A stretch of 64,000 nt of DNA, from assembly GCF_002258785.1 (NCBI RefSeq), contig NZ_NOYI01000024.1, forward strand, positions 124,001 to 188,000. Reading direction: 5' to 3'. Made by a program: the position numbers and the translations under genes. Origin of the DNA: Rhodococcus sp. 06-235-1A (GTDB lineage: Bacteria; Actinomycetota; Actinomycetes; Mycobacteriales; Mycobacteriaceae). Below are positions 25,509 to 34,178 of the stretch, one piece after another. Under the pieces are notes generated by a model. It worked only from the letters and a program-made list of their open reading frames with translations. It did not search any database and had not been told where the DNA came from. The first letter of the stretch is position 1. Each line of letters starts with the position of its first letter.

Positions 25509-27026
25509 TCAGGACAGCGCGTGCCCCAGTTCGGCCGCCTGCGCCGTCAACTGGTCTCCGTCCCGCGCGACCACCACCCGGTCGCAGATCTGCTCGTAGT
25601 CCTCCATCGAGCACGCTGCTTGCGCCCAGTAACGGCGGGCCTCGGGGGTGATCCATGCGATGCGGTGCACCTTGGACCGAATCTTCGCCAACGCGTCGAG
25701 TCCGGGCGGCCGTCCGTTGCACCGACCGTCTCCCACGATGATCACGGCAGTGCGCTTGTTCAGCACGTCCCCGTGCGAGTCCAGGAGACCTGCGAAGGTC
25801 TTGCCGTAGTCACTGCTGGCTTCGAGGTCCAGGCGGGCGTCCGCTAGTACGGCAGCCAGTGCGCCGTCGCCGGTGCTACCGCGCAAGGTGGTCGTCACAT
25901 CCACCGGCGCGTCCACGAACCCCATCACCGTGCACCGGTGCGCGCGAGAATGCATGGCCTGCGCGAGTCTGAGCGTGAATGCGGTGATCGGCCGCACCGA
26001 GAGCGAAACATCAGCAAGTACGAGCAGTCGGACCTTGTCGGGTACAGGTGTTTTCGTCACCAGACGGAAGGGAATTCCGTCGGTACGCAGACTGGAACGG
26101 ACGGTGCGTCGCATGTCGAGCGGACCCCGTGAATGCTCGCGCGGCCGCGGGCGAGGAGTTCCCCGCATGTGTCTGAGCACTTCGTGGCTCGCACGCTCGA
26201 TCTCGGCATGCCGGCCGAGCGCCTGCGCCGCGCCGTCGACCGGCACCGGCGACGACATCGTCCCGGTCACATCCCCCAGCGCCGCCACGAACGCCTCGAC
26301 GGCATCGGTGATCCGGTCCAGCATTGCGGCACTCAGCTCGCCGGAATCATTGCCGTCACCGTAGACGCTGCGCGGATCGTAGGCGTCGAACCACGCCAGG
26401 ATTCCGGCCGGGTCTTCCCAGTTCAGCTGTCCTGCAACCGCTCCACTGGTACTCGACGCCAACTCCCCGGCCGCCGTCGACCCGGAACGCTCGAGGTCCA
26501 CGGTGTAGGTGACGCCTCGTCGGCCCATGTCACCGTCGGTATCGATGGACAGATCATGATCCTCGGACGACAGACTGATGTCGTCGTCGTCCTTGTGCGG
26601 GTTGAATCCCTTGTCGGCCTCGGGCGTGTCGAGCAGATCCCCGATCTCGACGGCACGCTCGTTGTACTCGGCGTATTTCGCCGCCTCCTGGTCCGCTCCC
26701 ACGTCCAGGTCCGTGGGAAGTCCGCCGGCCACTTGCGCGCCGACCGACGAACGATGCTCGTCCACGATGCTTTCTGCCGCGTCCCGAAACATCGACTCGA
26801 ACGCGAGATCGAAGCCACGCTGTTCATGGTCGTACTTCGCACACGTCGCGCGCAACGCCGCGCGCAGAACCGCCAGGTCACGGGCCCCGAGAAGACCGAG
26901 GACGCGTCGTACCTCGATGACCTCGGCCGGCGACGCGGCAACGCCGTAGCGACGCAGAATTCGACCGAAGACCGCCGCCAACACATCCAGCACCACCGAT
27001 GCCGAGAACGTCCGGTGCACAGTCAT
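25509..27026 (-). CDS. VWA-domain (CoxE-like) protein partnered with MoxR
   Basis: 505 residues; ATG at 27026 overlaps the moxR stop (ATGA). N-terminal helical region (RRYGVAASPAEVIEVRRVLG), an acidic middle (residues about 150-185), and a C-terminal von Willebrand A domain with a MIDAS-like DVSLSV, then VGDGRCNG. MoxR/VWA pairs act as chaperone-like machines that mature or load metal enzymes. Placed between mno and the Fe-ADH, it probably helps metal insertion or activation of the methanol dehydrogenase; that link is inference from context and from the same order in methylotrophic mycobacteria. Confidence 0.87.
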   Translation of the reverse strand: MTVHRTFSASVVLDVLAAVFGRILRRYGVAASPAEVIEVRRVLGLLGARDLAVLRAALRATCAKYDHEQRGFDLAFESMFRDAAESIVDEHRSSVGAQVAGGLPTDLDVGADQEAAKYAEYNERAVEIGDLLDTPEADKGFNPHKDDDDISLSSEDHDLSIDTDGDMGRRGVTYTVDLERSGSTAAGELASSTSGAVAGQLNWEDPAGILAWFDAYDPRSVYGDGNDSGELSAAMLDRITDAVEAFVAALGDVTGTMSSPVPVDGAAQALGRHAEIERASHEVLRHMRGTPRPRPREHSRGPLDMRRTVRSSLRTDGIPFRLVTKTPVPDKVRLLVLADVSLSVRPITAFTLRLAQAMHSRAHRCTVMGFVDAPVDVTTTLRGSTGDGALAAVLADARLDLEASSDYGKTFAGLLDSHGDVLNKRTAVIIVGDGRCNGRPPGLDALAKIRSKVHRIAWITPEARRYWAQAACSMEDYEQICDRVVVARDGDQLTAQAAELGHALS

Positions 27027-28060
27027 CGTCGTATTCCGATGCCACCCTTGTCGCGTCCGCCGTGCCCACGAAAGGCCGTCGCGGTCGTGTTGACGACCGC
27101 GCCGAGCGATGTCGGTGCAGAGGGCTCTTCTGCTACCGGTCCGGCCAGCGCGATCTTCATGTCCGACGAGTACTTGACCAGCGCAGCGAGAAGGTACTTG
27201 CGCGTCTCGTCGGTGTGGCCGAGGACCGACGCGATACGAGCCGCGTCGATCACTTCCGAGATCGACGGGCTCTTGCGTAGCGGTAGTTCGCGCAATTCAT
27301 GTGCCAGCTGGACGATGTCGGCCGCGATCTGTGTGGTCACCTCGGAAGCGCGAGCGGTGACGATCTCTCGTTCCCGCGCCGCGGTCGGGTAATCGAGATG
27401 GAAATGCAGGCAGCGCCGCTTGAGGGCCGACGACAGCTCACGAGTGTCGTTGGAGGTCAATATCACCCACGGATCGCTGCGTGCTGTGAACGTACCGACC
27501 TCGGGAATGGTCACCTGCTTCTCGGCGAGCACTTCGAGCAGCAGTGCCTCCATGGATTCCTCGGTGCGATCGACCTCGTCGACGAGTAGAACGACCGGCT
27601 CCTCGGACAGCACCGACTCCAGCAGGGGCCGTACCGACAGGAACGGTTCGGAGTACAGGCCGAAGTCTTTGGCCGCCAGCATCTTCGAGGCGTCGTCGAT
27701 GTCGGTGACGTGCTGGGTGAGCGCACCGATGTGTTCGCGCAGCATTTGCACGTGCAGCAGCTGTTTGGCGTAGTCCCACTCGTACAGGGCTCGGTTGTCG
27801 TCGAGACCTTCGTAGCACTGCAACCTCACGAGCTTCCGACCGCTCGCTGCAGCAAGGGATTTGGCCAGCTCGGTCTTGCCGACGCCCGCGGGGCCTTCGA
27901 GCAGCAGCGGGCGATCGAGCGCTGTCGCCAGATGCACCACGGTGGCGAGGTCGTCGTCGGCGATGTAGTTCTGCTCCCCGAGCGCGCGCTGCAGATCGGC
28001 CGCGTCGGTGAATCGAACGGTGCCGGTGTCGTCGCTACGCACTGTCGACAGCGAGGTCAT
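27023..28060 (-). CDS. MoxR-family AAA+ ATPase
   Basis: 345 residues. Walker A LEGPAGVGKTELAKSLA (about 55-71), Walker B VVLLVDEVDRTEESMEALLL, sensor 1 WVILTSNDTRELSSALKRRC with the Arg finger, and the C-terminal AAA lid (ARASEVTTQIAADIVQLAH). Acts with the downstream VWA protein, to which it is translationally coupled. Separated from mno by a hairpin repeat, so it may be on a lower-level readthrough transcript. Confidence 0.9.
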   Translation of the reverse strand: MTSLSTVRSDDTGTVRFTDAADLQRALGEQNYIADDDLATVVHLATALDRPLLLEGPAGVGKTELAKSLAAASGRKLVRLQCYEGLDDNRALYEWDYAKQLLHVQMLREHIGALTQHVTDIDDASKMLAAKDFGLYSEPFLSVRPLLESVLSEEPVVLLVDEVDRTEESMEALLLEVLAEKQVTIPEVGTFTARSDPWVILTSNDTRELSSALKRRCLHFHLDYPTAAREREIVTARASEVTTQIAADIVQLAHELRELPLRKSPSISEVIDAARIASVLGHTDETRKYLLAALVKYSSDMKIALAGPVAEEPSAPTSLGAVVNTTATAFRGHGGRDKGGIGIRR

Positions 28061-28077
28061 GTGTTTCCCTTCGGAAG

Positions 28078-28132
28078 GCGGCTTCGCCGCACGTGAACGG
28101 AACTTCGTACCCTGCTACGAAGTTCCGCTCAC
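28078..28132. repeat. Double-hairpin element between mno and moxR (repeat B, copy 1)
   Basis: A small hairpin GCGGC-TTC-GCCGC is followed by a larger one with 17-base arms, GTGAACGGAACTTCGTA (28093-28109) and TACGAAGTTCCGCTCAC (28116-28132), one mismatch, loop CCCTGC. A degenerate relative of the whole element lies at 45525-45580. Probable terminator or attenuator between mno and moxR. Confidence 0.65.
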
Positions 28133-28143
28133 ATGGGTGGCGG

Positions 28144-29415
28144 TTAGTACGACTCGTTGATCGCGTGCGAGACGACGGGGATCATCGATTCGACGGTGAC
28201 CTCACGGGGGTTGCCCGGGGTGCACCAGTCTTCCTGGATGTGCTCGGAGATCTTCAGAACCGACTTCTCGTCGCCCTTGATCACGTCGCCCTTGCCGGCG
28301 TACTTGCCGGTGTTCATCCGGTTCTTGTCGTATGTCGCCGAGCGAATCGATCCGAAGTTGTCGGGAATGCCGACGTCCTTGGCGAGGCGGATTGCGGCTT
28401 CGACGGCAGCGTCGGCGGCCTGAACGGTGGTCATGTTCTTGGTGTCGACGCCCATGGCCACAGCGATTTCCGCGTAGCGCTCGTAGCGCGAGGGCAGGTT
28501 GTACTCCCACACGCGTGGCAGAGCGATGGCGTTGTTGAGACCGTGAGCGCTGTCGTAGAACGCGCTGATCGCATGCGAGATGGAGTGGATGACACCGAGG
28601 CCGCCGGAGTTGAACGCCTGCGTGGCAATGTACTGGGCGTTCATCATCCCCTCGCGGGCCTTCAGGTTGCCCGGGTCGTACACGGCCTCGCGGAGGTGCT
28701 TGGACACCAGGCCGATCGAGTAGATCGCGTTACCCAGCGACGGTGCGAAGTCCAGACGCGAGACGTAGGGCTCGGCACCGTGGGCAAGGACGTCGAAGCC
28801 ACAGAACGCGGTCCACTGCTGGGGGCAGGTGTAGTAGAGCAGCGGGTCGTCCAGTGCCAGAGTCGGTGTCGACGCCTCGTCGAAGGCGAGCCACTTGTGC
28901 GGCTTCTCCATATCCGAGGTGTCGGTGATGACGTATGCCCAGGACGTCTCCGAACCTGTTCCGGCAGTGGTCGATACAGCGATGTGCGGCGGGTTCTGCT
29001 TGTTCGTGGACTTGGAGAATCCCTCGAACTCGTTGATGTTGCGGCCGTCGTGTGCGACGACGACGCGAATGCCCTTGGCTGCGTCGTGGCTCGAGCCACC
29101 ACCGACCGAGATGACGCTGTCGCACTTCTCCTTCTGGTAGAGGGCGGCACCGTCCATGACGTTGTAGTCCTTGGGGTTGGACTCCACCTTGTCGTACAGG
29201 ACCACCTCGACGCCCTGGTACTCGATCTTGCCGATCAGTTCCTCGATGATTCCGGAACCGCGCAGTCCGGTGGTGACGAGCAATGAGCGCTTGAACCCGA
29301 GTTCCTTGGCCTCGACACCGATCATGTCGTGGGCACCGACTCCCAGCTTGGCGCGCGGCAGCGGATGAAACTCCTTGATGGGAAATTCCCAGATCTGATT
29401 GAGCTCGATAACCAT
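28144..29415 (-). CDS. mno: NDMA-dependent methanol dehydrogenase (mycofactocin-associated)
   Basis: 423 residues, the length of actinobacterial Mno/Mdo enzymes. Group III Fe-ADH fold: ISVGGGSSHDAAKGIRVVVA for the tightly bound NAD, VSTTAGTGSETSWAYVITD, and metal ligands in FDVLAHGAEPYVS and HSISHAISAFYDSAHGLNNA. Such enzymes are decameric, oxidise methanol to formaldehyde, and cannot exchange their bound NAD(H); the artificial acceptor NDMA or the natural mycofactocin reoxidises it. The mft genes 20 kb away supply that cofactor. Ribosome site CGAGGAG nine bases before ATG; candidate operator at 29549-29564. Strong codon bias toward Lys/Asn-rich segments suggests high expression. Confidence 0.93.
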   Translation of the reverse strand: MVIELNQIWEFPIKEFHPLPRAKLGVGAHDMIGVEAKELGFKRSLLVTTGLRGSGIIEELIGKIEYQGVEVVLYDKVESNPKDYNVMDGAALYQKEKCDSVISVGGGSSHDAAKGIRVVVAHDGRNINEFEGFSKSTNKQNPPHIAVSTTAGTGSETSWAYVITDTSDMEKPHKWLAFDEASTPTLALDDPLLYYTCPQQWTAFCGFDVLAHGAEPYVSRLDFAPSLGNAIYSIGLVSKHLREAVYDPGNLKAREGMMNAQYIATQAFNSGGLGVIHSISHAISAFYDSAHGLNNAIALPRVWEYNLPSRYERYAEIAVAMGVDTKNMTTVQAADAAVEAAIRLAKDVGIPDNFGSIRSATYDKNRMNTGKYAGKGDVIKGDEKSVLKISEHIQEDWCTPGNPREVTVESMIPVVSHAINESY

Positions 29416-29548
29416 CGGTGTCTCCTCGGTGAGTGTGAGTCGAAGACGCCTTCCTCTGTGATCGGCGTCTCACTGATGACCACACTCCACTGCCCGGCAC
29501 CGCGATGGGAACACCCAGCCGGGCGAACTCTGCCAACGACGCTTCGAA

Positions 29549-29564
29549 CTACCCGATCGGGCAG
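29549..29564. promoter_or_regulatory. Candidate operator upstream of mno
   Basis: CTACCCGATCGGGCAG, an imperfect palindrome about 135-150 bases upstream of the mno start. It matches the core of the perfect palindrome at 25472-25495 in 14 of 16 positions. Proposed site for the MnoR-like regulator. Confidence 0.5.
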
Positions 29565-29612
29565 GGGTACTCGCTCATCCTCGGTAGGGGTCACTCGACC
29601 GAGATTGCTGCA

Positions 29613-30845
29613 CTAGCGATCTCGACGCTGCGCCACCGAGAATCCGAGAACCGAGATGAGCGCGAGTGCGATGACGAATGCCCCGTACACCTCCACTGTC
29701 GTGCTCAGACCCAACCGGTGCACAGCCAGTCCGGCGATCACTGCGGGCACGCTGAACGCGAGGTAGCTGATGACGAAGGTCGTGGCGAACACCCCGCCCC
29801 GTTCCGCTGCGGGGACCAAAGCGCCGAGGGTGCGCATCGCACCGAGGAACGTTGCTCCCCAGCCCGATCCGGCGATGACGGCCCCGACGAAATACGCCGC
29901 GATCGACCCGATCTGTACCGACACCAGAGTGGTTGCGACACCGGCCGCCAACACCGTCGCCCCGACCATCATCACGGTGCGGGGAAACCCGTTGCGCACC
30001 ACGGCAGCTGCCACCGCACCCGAGGCGAACAGCGCGAAGATCTCCAGACCGCCGACGATGTGGTTGTCGATGCCGAAGACGCCGCCGATGATCGACGGTC
30101 CGAGCGAGAGGTGAAAGCCGCCGAGCGACCAGGTGGCGAACAGAGCCGGAGCGATGAGGAAGAACGGTGCCCGCACCGACTTGGGGATCGACGCCCGCGG
30201 CAGCAGCGTCGACGCGAGGTGGCGTCGGGAATCGAAGCCGCGCAACGCCGACGTCTCCGGCACGAACAGCAGTGCCACCGCAAGGACGAGCGCCGCGACG
30301 ATCAACAGCGCGAACACGAGGACGTCGGGGGCAGGTGCCAATTGGACCAGCAATCCGGCACCGAGCGCGCCGCCTGCCAGTCCGAGGGAGGGCGCGATGC
30401 TGTTGAGCAGCGGCCCGGTGGATACGTTCGGCTGCAGGTCGATGACGGCCGCGCTCATCGCACCCGTCGCCGCCCCTGCCGCGATTCCCTGCACGATGCG
30501 AGCTGCGATGAGCATCGGGACGCTGTCGGCCACCATGAAGAGGATCAGACTGACGACGAGAAGCAGAAGAGATGCGATCAGAATCGGCTTGCGCCCGATG
30601 TGGTCCGAGAGGCTACCGACGGTGAGCAGTGTCGACAACAACGCGACGGCATAGACGGCGAAGATGACCGTGAGCGTGATCGCGCTGAAGCCCCAGGCCT
30701 GCTGATAGACCGGATACAGCGGGGACGGTGCCGCCGATGACGCCATCAGAACGATGAAGGCAACGCCGACAACCCAGAAGGCGTACCGATGCGGCATCCT
30801 CGCCGCAGCCTTCCCGGCACTACCCCGCACTTCGACGTCGACCAT
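29613..30845 (-). CDS. MFS transporter (drug/metabolite exporter type)
   Basis: About 410 residues from ATG 30845, with GGAGGG seven bases upstream (a GTG at 30860 lies inside that ribosome site). Twelve predicted hydrophobic segments. The loop between helices 2 and 3 has GSLSDHIGRKPILI, the MFS signature; APSPLYPVYQQAWGFS precedes helix 2. Substrate unknown. Last residues are basic. Its promoter side faces the racemase/metB operon end, same strand. Confidence 0.88.
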   Translation of the reverse strand: MVDVEVRGSAGKAAARMPHRYAFWVVGVAFIVLMASSAAPSPLYPVYQQAWGFSAITLTVIFAVYAVALLSTLLTVGSLSDHIGRKPILIASLLLLVVSLILFMVADSVPMLIAARIVQGIAAGAATGAMSAAVIDLQPNVSTGPLLNSIAPSLGLAGGALGAGLLVQLAPAPDVLVFALLIVAALVLAVALLFVPETSALRGFDSRRHLASTLLPRASIPKSVRAPFFLIAPALFATWSLGGFHLSLGPSIIGGVFGIDNHIVGGLEIFALFASGAVAAAVVRNGFPRTVMMVGATVLAAGVATTLVSVQIGSIAAYFVGAVIAGSGWGATFLGAMRTLGALVPAAERGGVFATTFVISYLAFSVPAVIAGLAVHRLGLSTTVEVYGAFVIALALISVLGFSVAQRRDR

Positions 30846-30920
30846 ATGTTGTCCCTCCACTGCCGCGACCGTTACCTAAGTGAAAGACAACGCCTAGGAA
30901 GTTGGTGCATTCCCGAGGAC

Positions 30921-31697
30921 TCAGAGTCGGCGTGCTCCGGCCACGTCGAGCAGGACCTGTCCCTCGCGATACCGCTGGGCACTCGTAGGCAATTCACCCT
31001 CGACCCCACTGAGCCACACCGATACGCGTCCGGTGCCGGAACTACCGGACTCGACCTCGTCGACCCGTCGGATCGTCTGGTTGGCCACGGCCTCGGCGCT
31101 GTCGAACATCGTCACCTCGGTGGGCAGCTGAGCAACGATCTCGCTCCGCACCAACGGGTAATGCGTGCAGCCCATCACGATCGCCTCGACGTCGTCGGGA
31201 GTGGACGCCACTGCAGCGGCGATGGCTGCACTGATTCCACGTTCGTCGCCACGATCGATCGAGTCCGCCAGACCGTGGCACGCCACGCTCGTCACCGTCC
31301 GATGCGACGCGAACTCCTCGATCAAGCGCGCTTGATAAGCACTTGCCGTCGTCGCTGCCGTCGCCCAGATCGCAATCCGATCACTCACCGCCGCAGCGGG
31401 TTTGATCGCCGGCACGGTACCCACCACCGGAACCGCGTCACCCAGTGCAGCCCGAACGTGACTCAGCGCCGTCACGCTCGCGGTATTGCACGGCAGTACC
31501 ACCACCTCGGCACCGAGCTCGACGGCATGCTGTGCGGTACCGACCACCCGGTCGATGACCCATCGGTCGGGCTTGGGGCCCCACGGTGCGTTGTCGGGGT
31601 CCATCATCAGCACCAGATCGAGCTCGGGACGCAGACTGCGCAGCCGCGCAGCCGTCGGAACCATTCCCAGGCCCGAGTCGATCAGTGCGACGATCAT
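30921..31697 (-). CDS. Asp/Glu racemase family protein (MurI-like)
   Basis: 258 residues. MurI-type motifs: ALIDSGLGMVPTA, catalytic cysteine one in VVLPCNTASVTA and cysteine two in IVMGCTHYPLV. Both catalytic cysteines are present, so an active racemase is expected. Compared with canonical MurI the first motif is DSGLGM rather than DSGVGG, and the gene is coupled to metB rather than to cell-wall or rph genes, so it may be a paralogue acting on another amino acid. ATG overlaps the metB stop. Confidence 0.8.
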   Translation of the reverse strand: MIVALIDSGLGMVPTAARLRSLRPELDLVLMMDPDNAPWGPKPDRWVIDRVVGTAQHAVELGAEVVVLPCNTASVTALSHVRAALGDAVPVVGTVPAIKPAAAVSDRIAIWATAATTASAYQARLIEEFASHRTVTSVACHGLADSIDRGDERGISAAIAAAVASTPDDVEAIVMGCTHYPLVRSEIVAQLPTEVTMFDSAEAVANQTIRRVDEVESGSSGTGRVSVWLSGVEGELPTSAQRYREGQVLLDVAGARRL

Positions 31698-32866
31698 GCC
31701 AGAGCTTGCTCGACGTCACCGACCAGATCGGCACCGTCCTCGATACCGACCGACAGCCGCACCAGGTCGTCGGGCACTTCGAGCAACGAACCCGCCGTCG
31801 ACGCATGCGTCATCGCACCGGGGTGCTCGATCAACGATTCGACGCCACCCAAAGACTCGGCGAGAGTGAAGATTTCGGTCTTCGCGCAGAAATCGAGTGC
31901 CGCCTGCTTGCCGCCGGCCAGGCGCACCGAGACCATGCCGCCGAAGCGTCGCATCTGCTTCGCGGCGACCGCATGCGACGGGTGCGATTCGAGTCCGGGG
32001 TAGATGACCTGCGAGATGGCCGGGTGCCCGTCGAGGAATTCGACGATCTTCTCGGCGTTGTCGCTGTGCCGTTCCATCCGCAGCGCGAGGGTCTTGATGC
32101 CGCGCAAGGTCAGGAACGCGTCGAACGGGCCGGGAACGCCGCCTGCGCCGTTCTGCAGGAACGCGAACGCCGTATCGAGTTCTTCGCTGTCGGTCACCAA
32201 CGCGCCGCCGACCACATCGGAGTGTCCGCCGATGTACTTGGTGGTCGAGTGCAGCACCACGTCGGCACCGAGGCTCAGGGGCTGCTGCAGGTACGGCGAC
32301 GCGAACGTGTTGTCGACGACAAGCTTGGCTCCACCCTCGTGGGCCACACCCGAGAGCGCCTCGATGTCACCGACGTTGAGCAACGGGTTGGTGGGCGTCT
32401 CGACCCAGACGAGCTTGGTGTTCGGACGCATCGCCGCCCGCACCTCGTCGACATCCGACACTGCAGCCACCGAGTATTCGATACCCCACTGCGTGAAGAC
32501 CTTGTCGATCAACCGGTACGTGCCGCCGTAGGCGTCGTTGGGGATGACGAGGTGGTCACCGGGACGCAGCGCCGAACGCAACAGGCAGTCCGTCGCCGCC
32601 ATGCCCGAGGAGAACGCCCGCCCGTAGGTGCCGGACTCGATCGCCGCGAGATTGGCTTCCAGCGGCCGACGCGTCGGGTTGCCGGTGCGCGCGTACTCGA
32701 AACCGCTGCGCATGCCGCCGACGCCGTCCTGAGCGAAGGTGGAGCTGGCGTAGATCGGCACATTCACTGCGCCGGTCAGCGGATCCGGCTCGTAACCGGC
32801 GTGGACCGCCTTGGTGGAAAAGCCCTGCCAGGACGTGTTGTCTGCCTTGCTGCGCTGCTCACTCAT
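31694..32866 (-). CDS. metB: Cystathionine gamma-synthase MetB
   Basis: 390 residues from ATG 32866. Cys/Met metabolism PLP family: SSTFAQDGVGG, FEYARTGNPTRRPLE, SSGMAATDCLLR, and the PLP lysine in LHSTTKYIGGHSDVVGG. Forms cystathionine from O-acyl-homoserine and cysteine. It sits 2 kb from cbs on the same strand; in mycobacteria cbs and metB are likewise neighbours and act in transsulfuration. Confidence 0.92.
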   Translation of the reverse strand: MSEQRSKADNTSWQGFSTKAVHAGYEPDPLTGAVNVPIYASSTFAQDGVGGMRSGFEYARTGNPTRRPLEANLAAIESGTYGRAFSSGMAATDCLLRSALRPGDHLVIPNDAYGGTYRLIDKVFTQWGIEYSVAAVSDVDEVRAAMRPNTKLVWVETPTNPLLNVGDIEALSGVAHEGGAKLVVDNTFASPYLQQPLSLGADVVLHSTTKYIGGHSDVVGGALVTDSEELDTAFAFLQNGAGGVPGPFDAFLTLRGIKTLALRMERHSDNAEKIVEFLDGHPAISQVIYPGLESHPSHAVAAKQMRRFGGMVSVRLAGGKQAALDFCAKTEIFTLAESLGGVESLIEHPGAMTHASTAGSLLEVPDDLVRLSVGIEDGADLVGDVEQALA

Positions 32867-32947
32867 GGCCTCCACCCTAATCGGCCTGCGTCGCCCGGCG
32901 GGGGCGTGGGTAACCTGCGAAGACAACCCCCAGCGGAAAGAGGCACC

Positions 32948-34120
32948 GTGGCCAACTCCCAGAGCGTCGACGAACTGTTCGCGATCGATTCACTCCTCGA
33001 CGACGAGGAGCGCCAGATCCGGGACACCGTCCGCAAGTTCGGCAACGAGCGCATCCGTCCGCACATCGCCGACTGGTTCGACGAGGGCACGGTGCCGGCG
33101 CGTGAGCTGGCCAAGGAACTCGGCTCGCTCGGCCTGCTCGGTATGCATCTCGAGGGCTACGGCTGCGCCGGAACCTCTGCGACGGCGTACGGCCTGGCCT
33201 GCCTCGAGCTCGAGGCGATCGACTCCGGCATCCGTTCGCTGGTCTCGGTTCAGGGCTCGCTGGCGATGTTCGCCATCTGGAAGTACGGCTCCGAGGAGCA
33301 GAAGCAGCAGTGGCTACCGGGGATGGCCGAGGGCTCGCTGATCGGCTGCTTCGGTCTGACCGAAGCCGATTTCGGATCCAACCCCGGCGGCATGCTCACC
33401 CGCGCCAAGCGCGACGGTGACGACTGGATCCTCAACGGGAGCAAAATGTGGATCACCAACGGACCGGTCGCCGACGTCGCCGTCGTATGGGCGCAGACCG
33501 ACGACAAGATCCGCGGTTTCGTCGTGCCGACCGACACCCCAGGATTCACCGCCAACACGGTCAAGAAGAAGCTCTCGCTCCGTGCGTCGATCACGGGCGA
33601 GCTGGTGTTCGACGACGTACGGCTGCCCGCCGACGCAATGCTGCCCGAGGCCCGTGGCCTGAGCGGACCGCTGAGCTGCCTGAACGAGGCCCGCTTCGGC
33701 ATCGTCTTCGGTGCGATGGGCGCAGCTCGGGATTGCATCGAATCCGCGATCGAGTACTCCAAGACCCGCGCGGTGTTCGACAAGCCACTCGCCGGATACC
33801 AGATCACCCAGGCCAAGCTCGCGAACATGGCCCTCGAGCTCGGTAAGGGGCAGCTGCTCGCGCTGCACCTGGGCCGACTCAAGGACAAGGGCGAGCTGCC
33901 GGGCGAGCGGGTGTCCCTCGGAAAGCTCAACAACGTGCGTGAAGCAATCAAGATTGCTCGCGAATGCCGAACGATCCTGGGGGCCAACGGAATCACGCTC
34001 GAATACCCGGTGCTCCGCCATGCCAACAACCTCGAATCCGTCCTCACCTACGAGGGCACGTCCGAGGTGCATCAATTGGTGATCGGGCAGGCCCTGACCG
34101 GCTCGAGCGCGGTGCGGTAG
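32948..34120 (+). CDS. gcdH: Acyl-CoA dehydrogenase, glutaryl-CoA dehydrogenase type
   Basis: 390 residues from GTG 32948 with GAGG seven bases upstream; divergent from metB. Motifs: VSVQGSLAMFAIWKYGSEEQ and LIGCFGLTEADFGSNPGGM, typical of glutaryl-CoA dehydrogenases; ILNGSKMWITNGPVADVAVV; the catalytic Glu in LTYEGTSEVHQLVIGQALTG. Would convert glutaryl-CoA to crotonyl-CoA in lysine/glutarate degradation, feeding the thiolase nearby. Other short branched substrates cannot be excluded. Ends in a palindromic repeat shared with the convergent hydrolase gene. Confidence 0.82.
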   Translation: MANSQSVDELFAIDSLLDDEERQIRDTVRKFGNERIRPHIADWFDEGTVPARELAKELGSLGLLGMHLEGYGCAGTSATAYGLACLELEAIDSGIRSLVSVQGSLAMFAIWKYGSEEQKQQWLPGMAEGSLIGCFGLTEADFGSNPGGMLTRAKRDGDDWILNGSKMWITNGPVADVAVVWAQTDDKIRGFVVPTDTPGFTANTVKKKLSLRASITGELVFDDVRLPADAMLPEARGLSGPLSCLNEARFGIVFGAMGAARDCIESAIEYSKTRAVFDKPLAGYQITQAKLANMALELGKGQLLALHLGRLKDKGELPGERVSLGKLNNVREAIKIARECRTILGANGITLEYPVLRHANNLESVLTYEGTSEVHQLVIGQALTGSSAVR

Positions 34121-34131
34121 GGCGCCGCCCG

Positions 34132-34175
34132 TCGTGCGCGTTTTGCGTAGCCACAGATACGCAAAACGCGCACGA
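34132..34175. repeat. Intergenic palindrome, repeat A copy 1
   Basis: Perfect 18-base arms TCGTGCGCGTTTTGCGTA (34132-34149) and its complement (34158-34175), eight-base loop. Fills the gap between the convergent gcdH and hydrolase genes and may act as a two-way terminator. Same arms at 35007-35050 and 41571-41614. Confidence 0.85.
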
Positions 34176-34178
34176 GGC

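Noticed and set aside
31586..32947. Plus-strand extension of the glutaryl-CoA dehydrogenase-like frame
   Set aside because: Opposes metB and the racemase throughout; GTG 32948 has a ribosome site and the family N-terminus.
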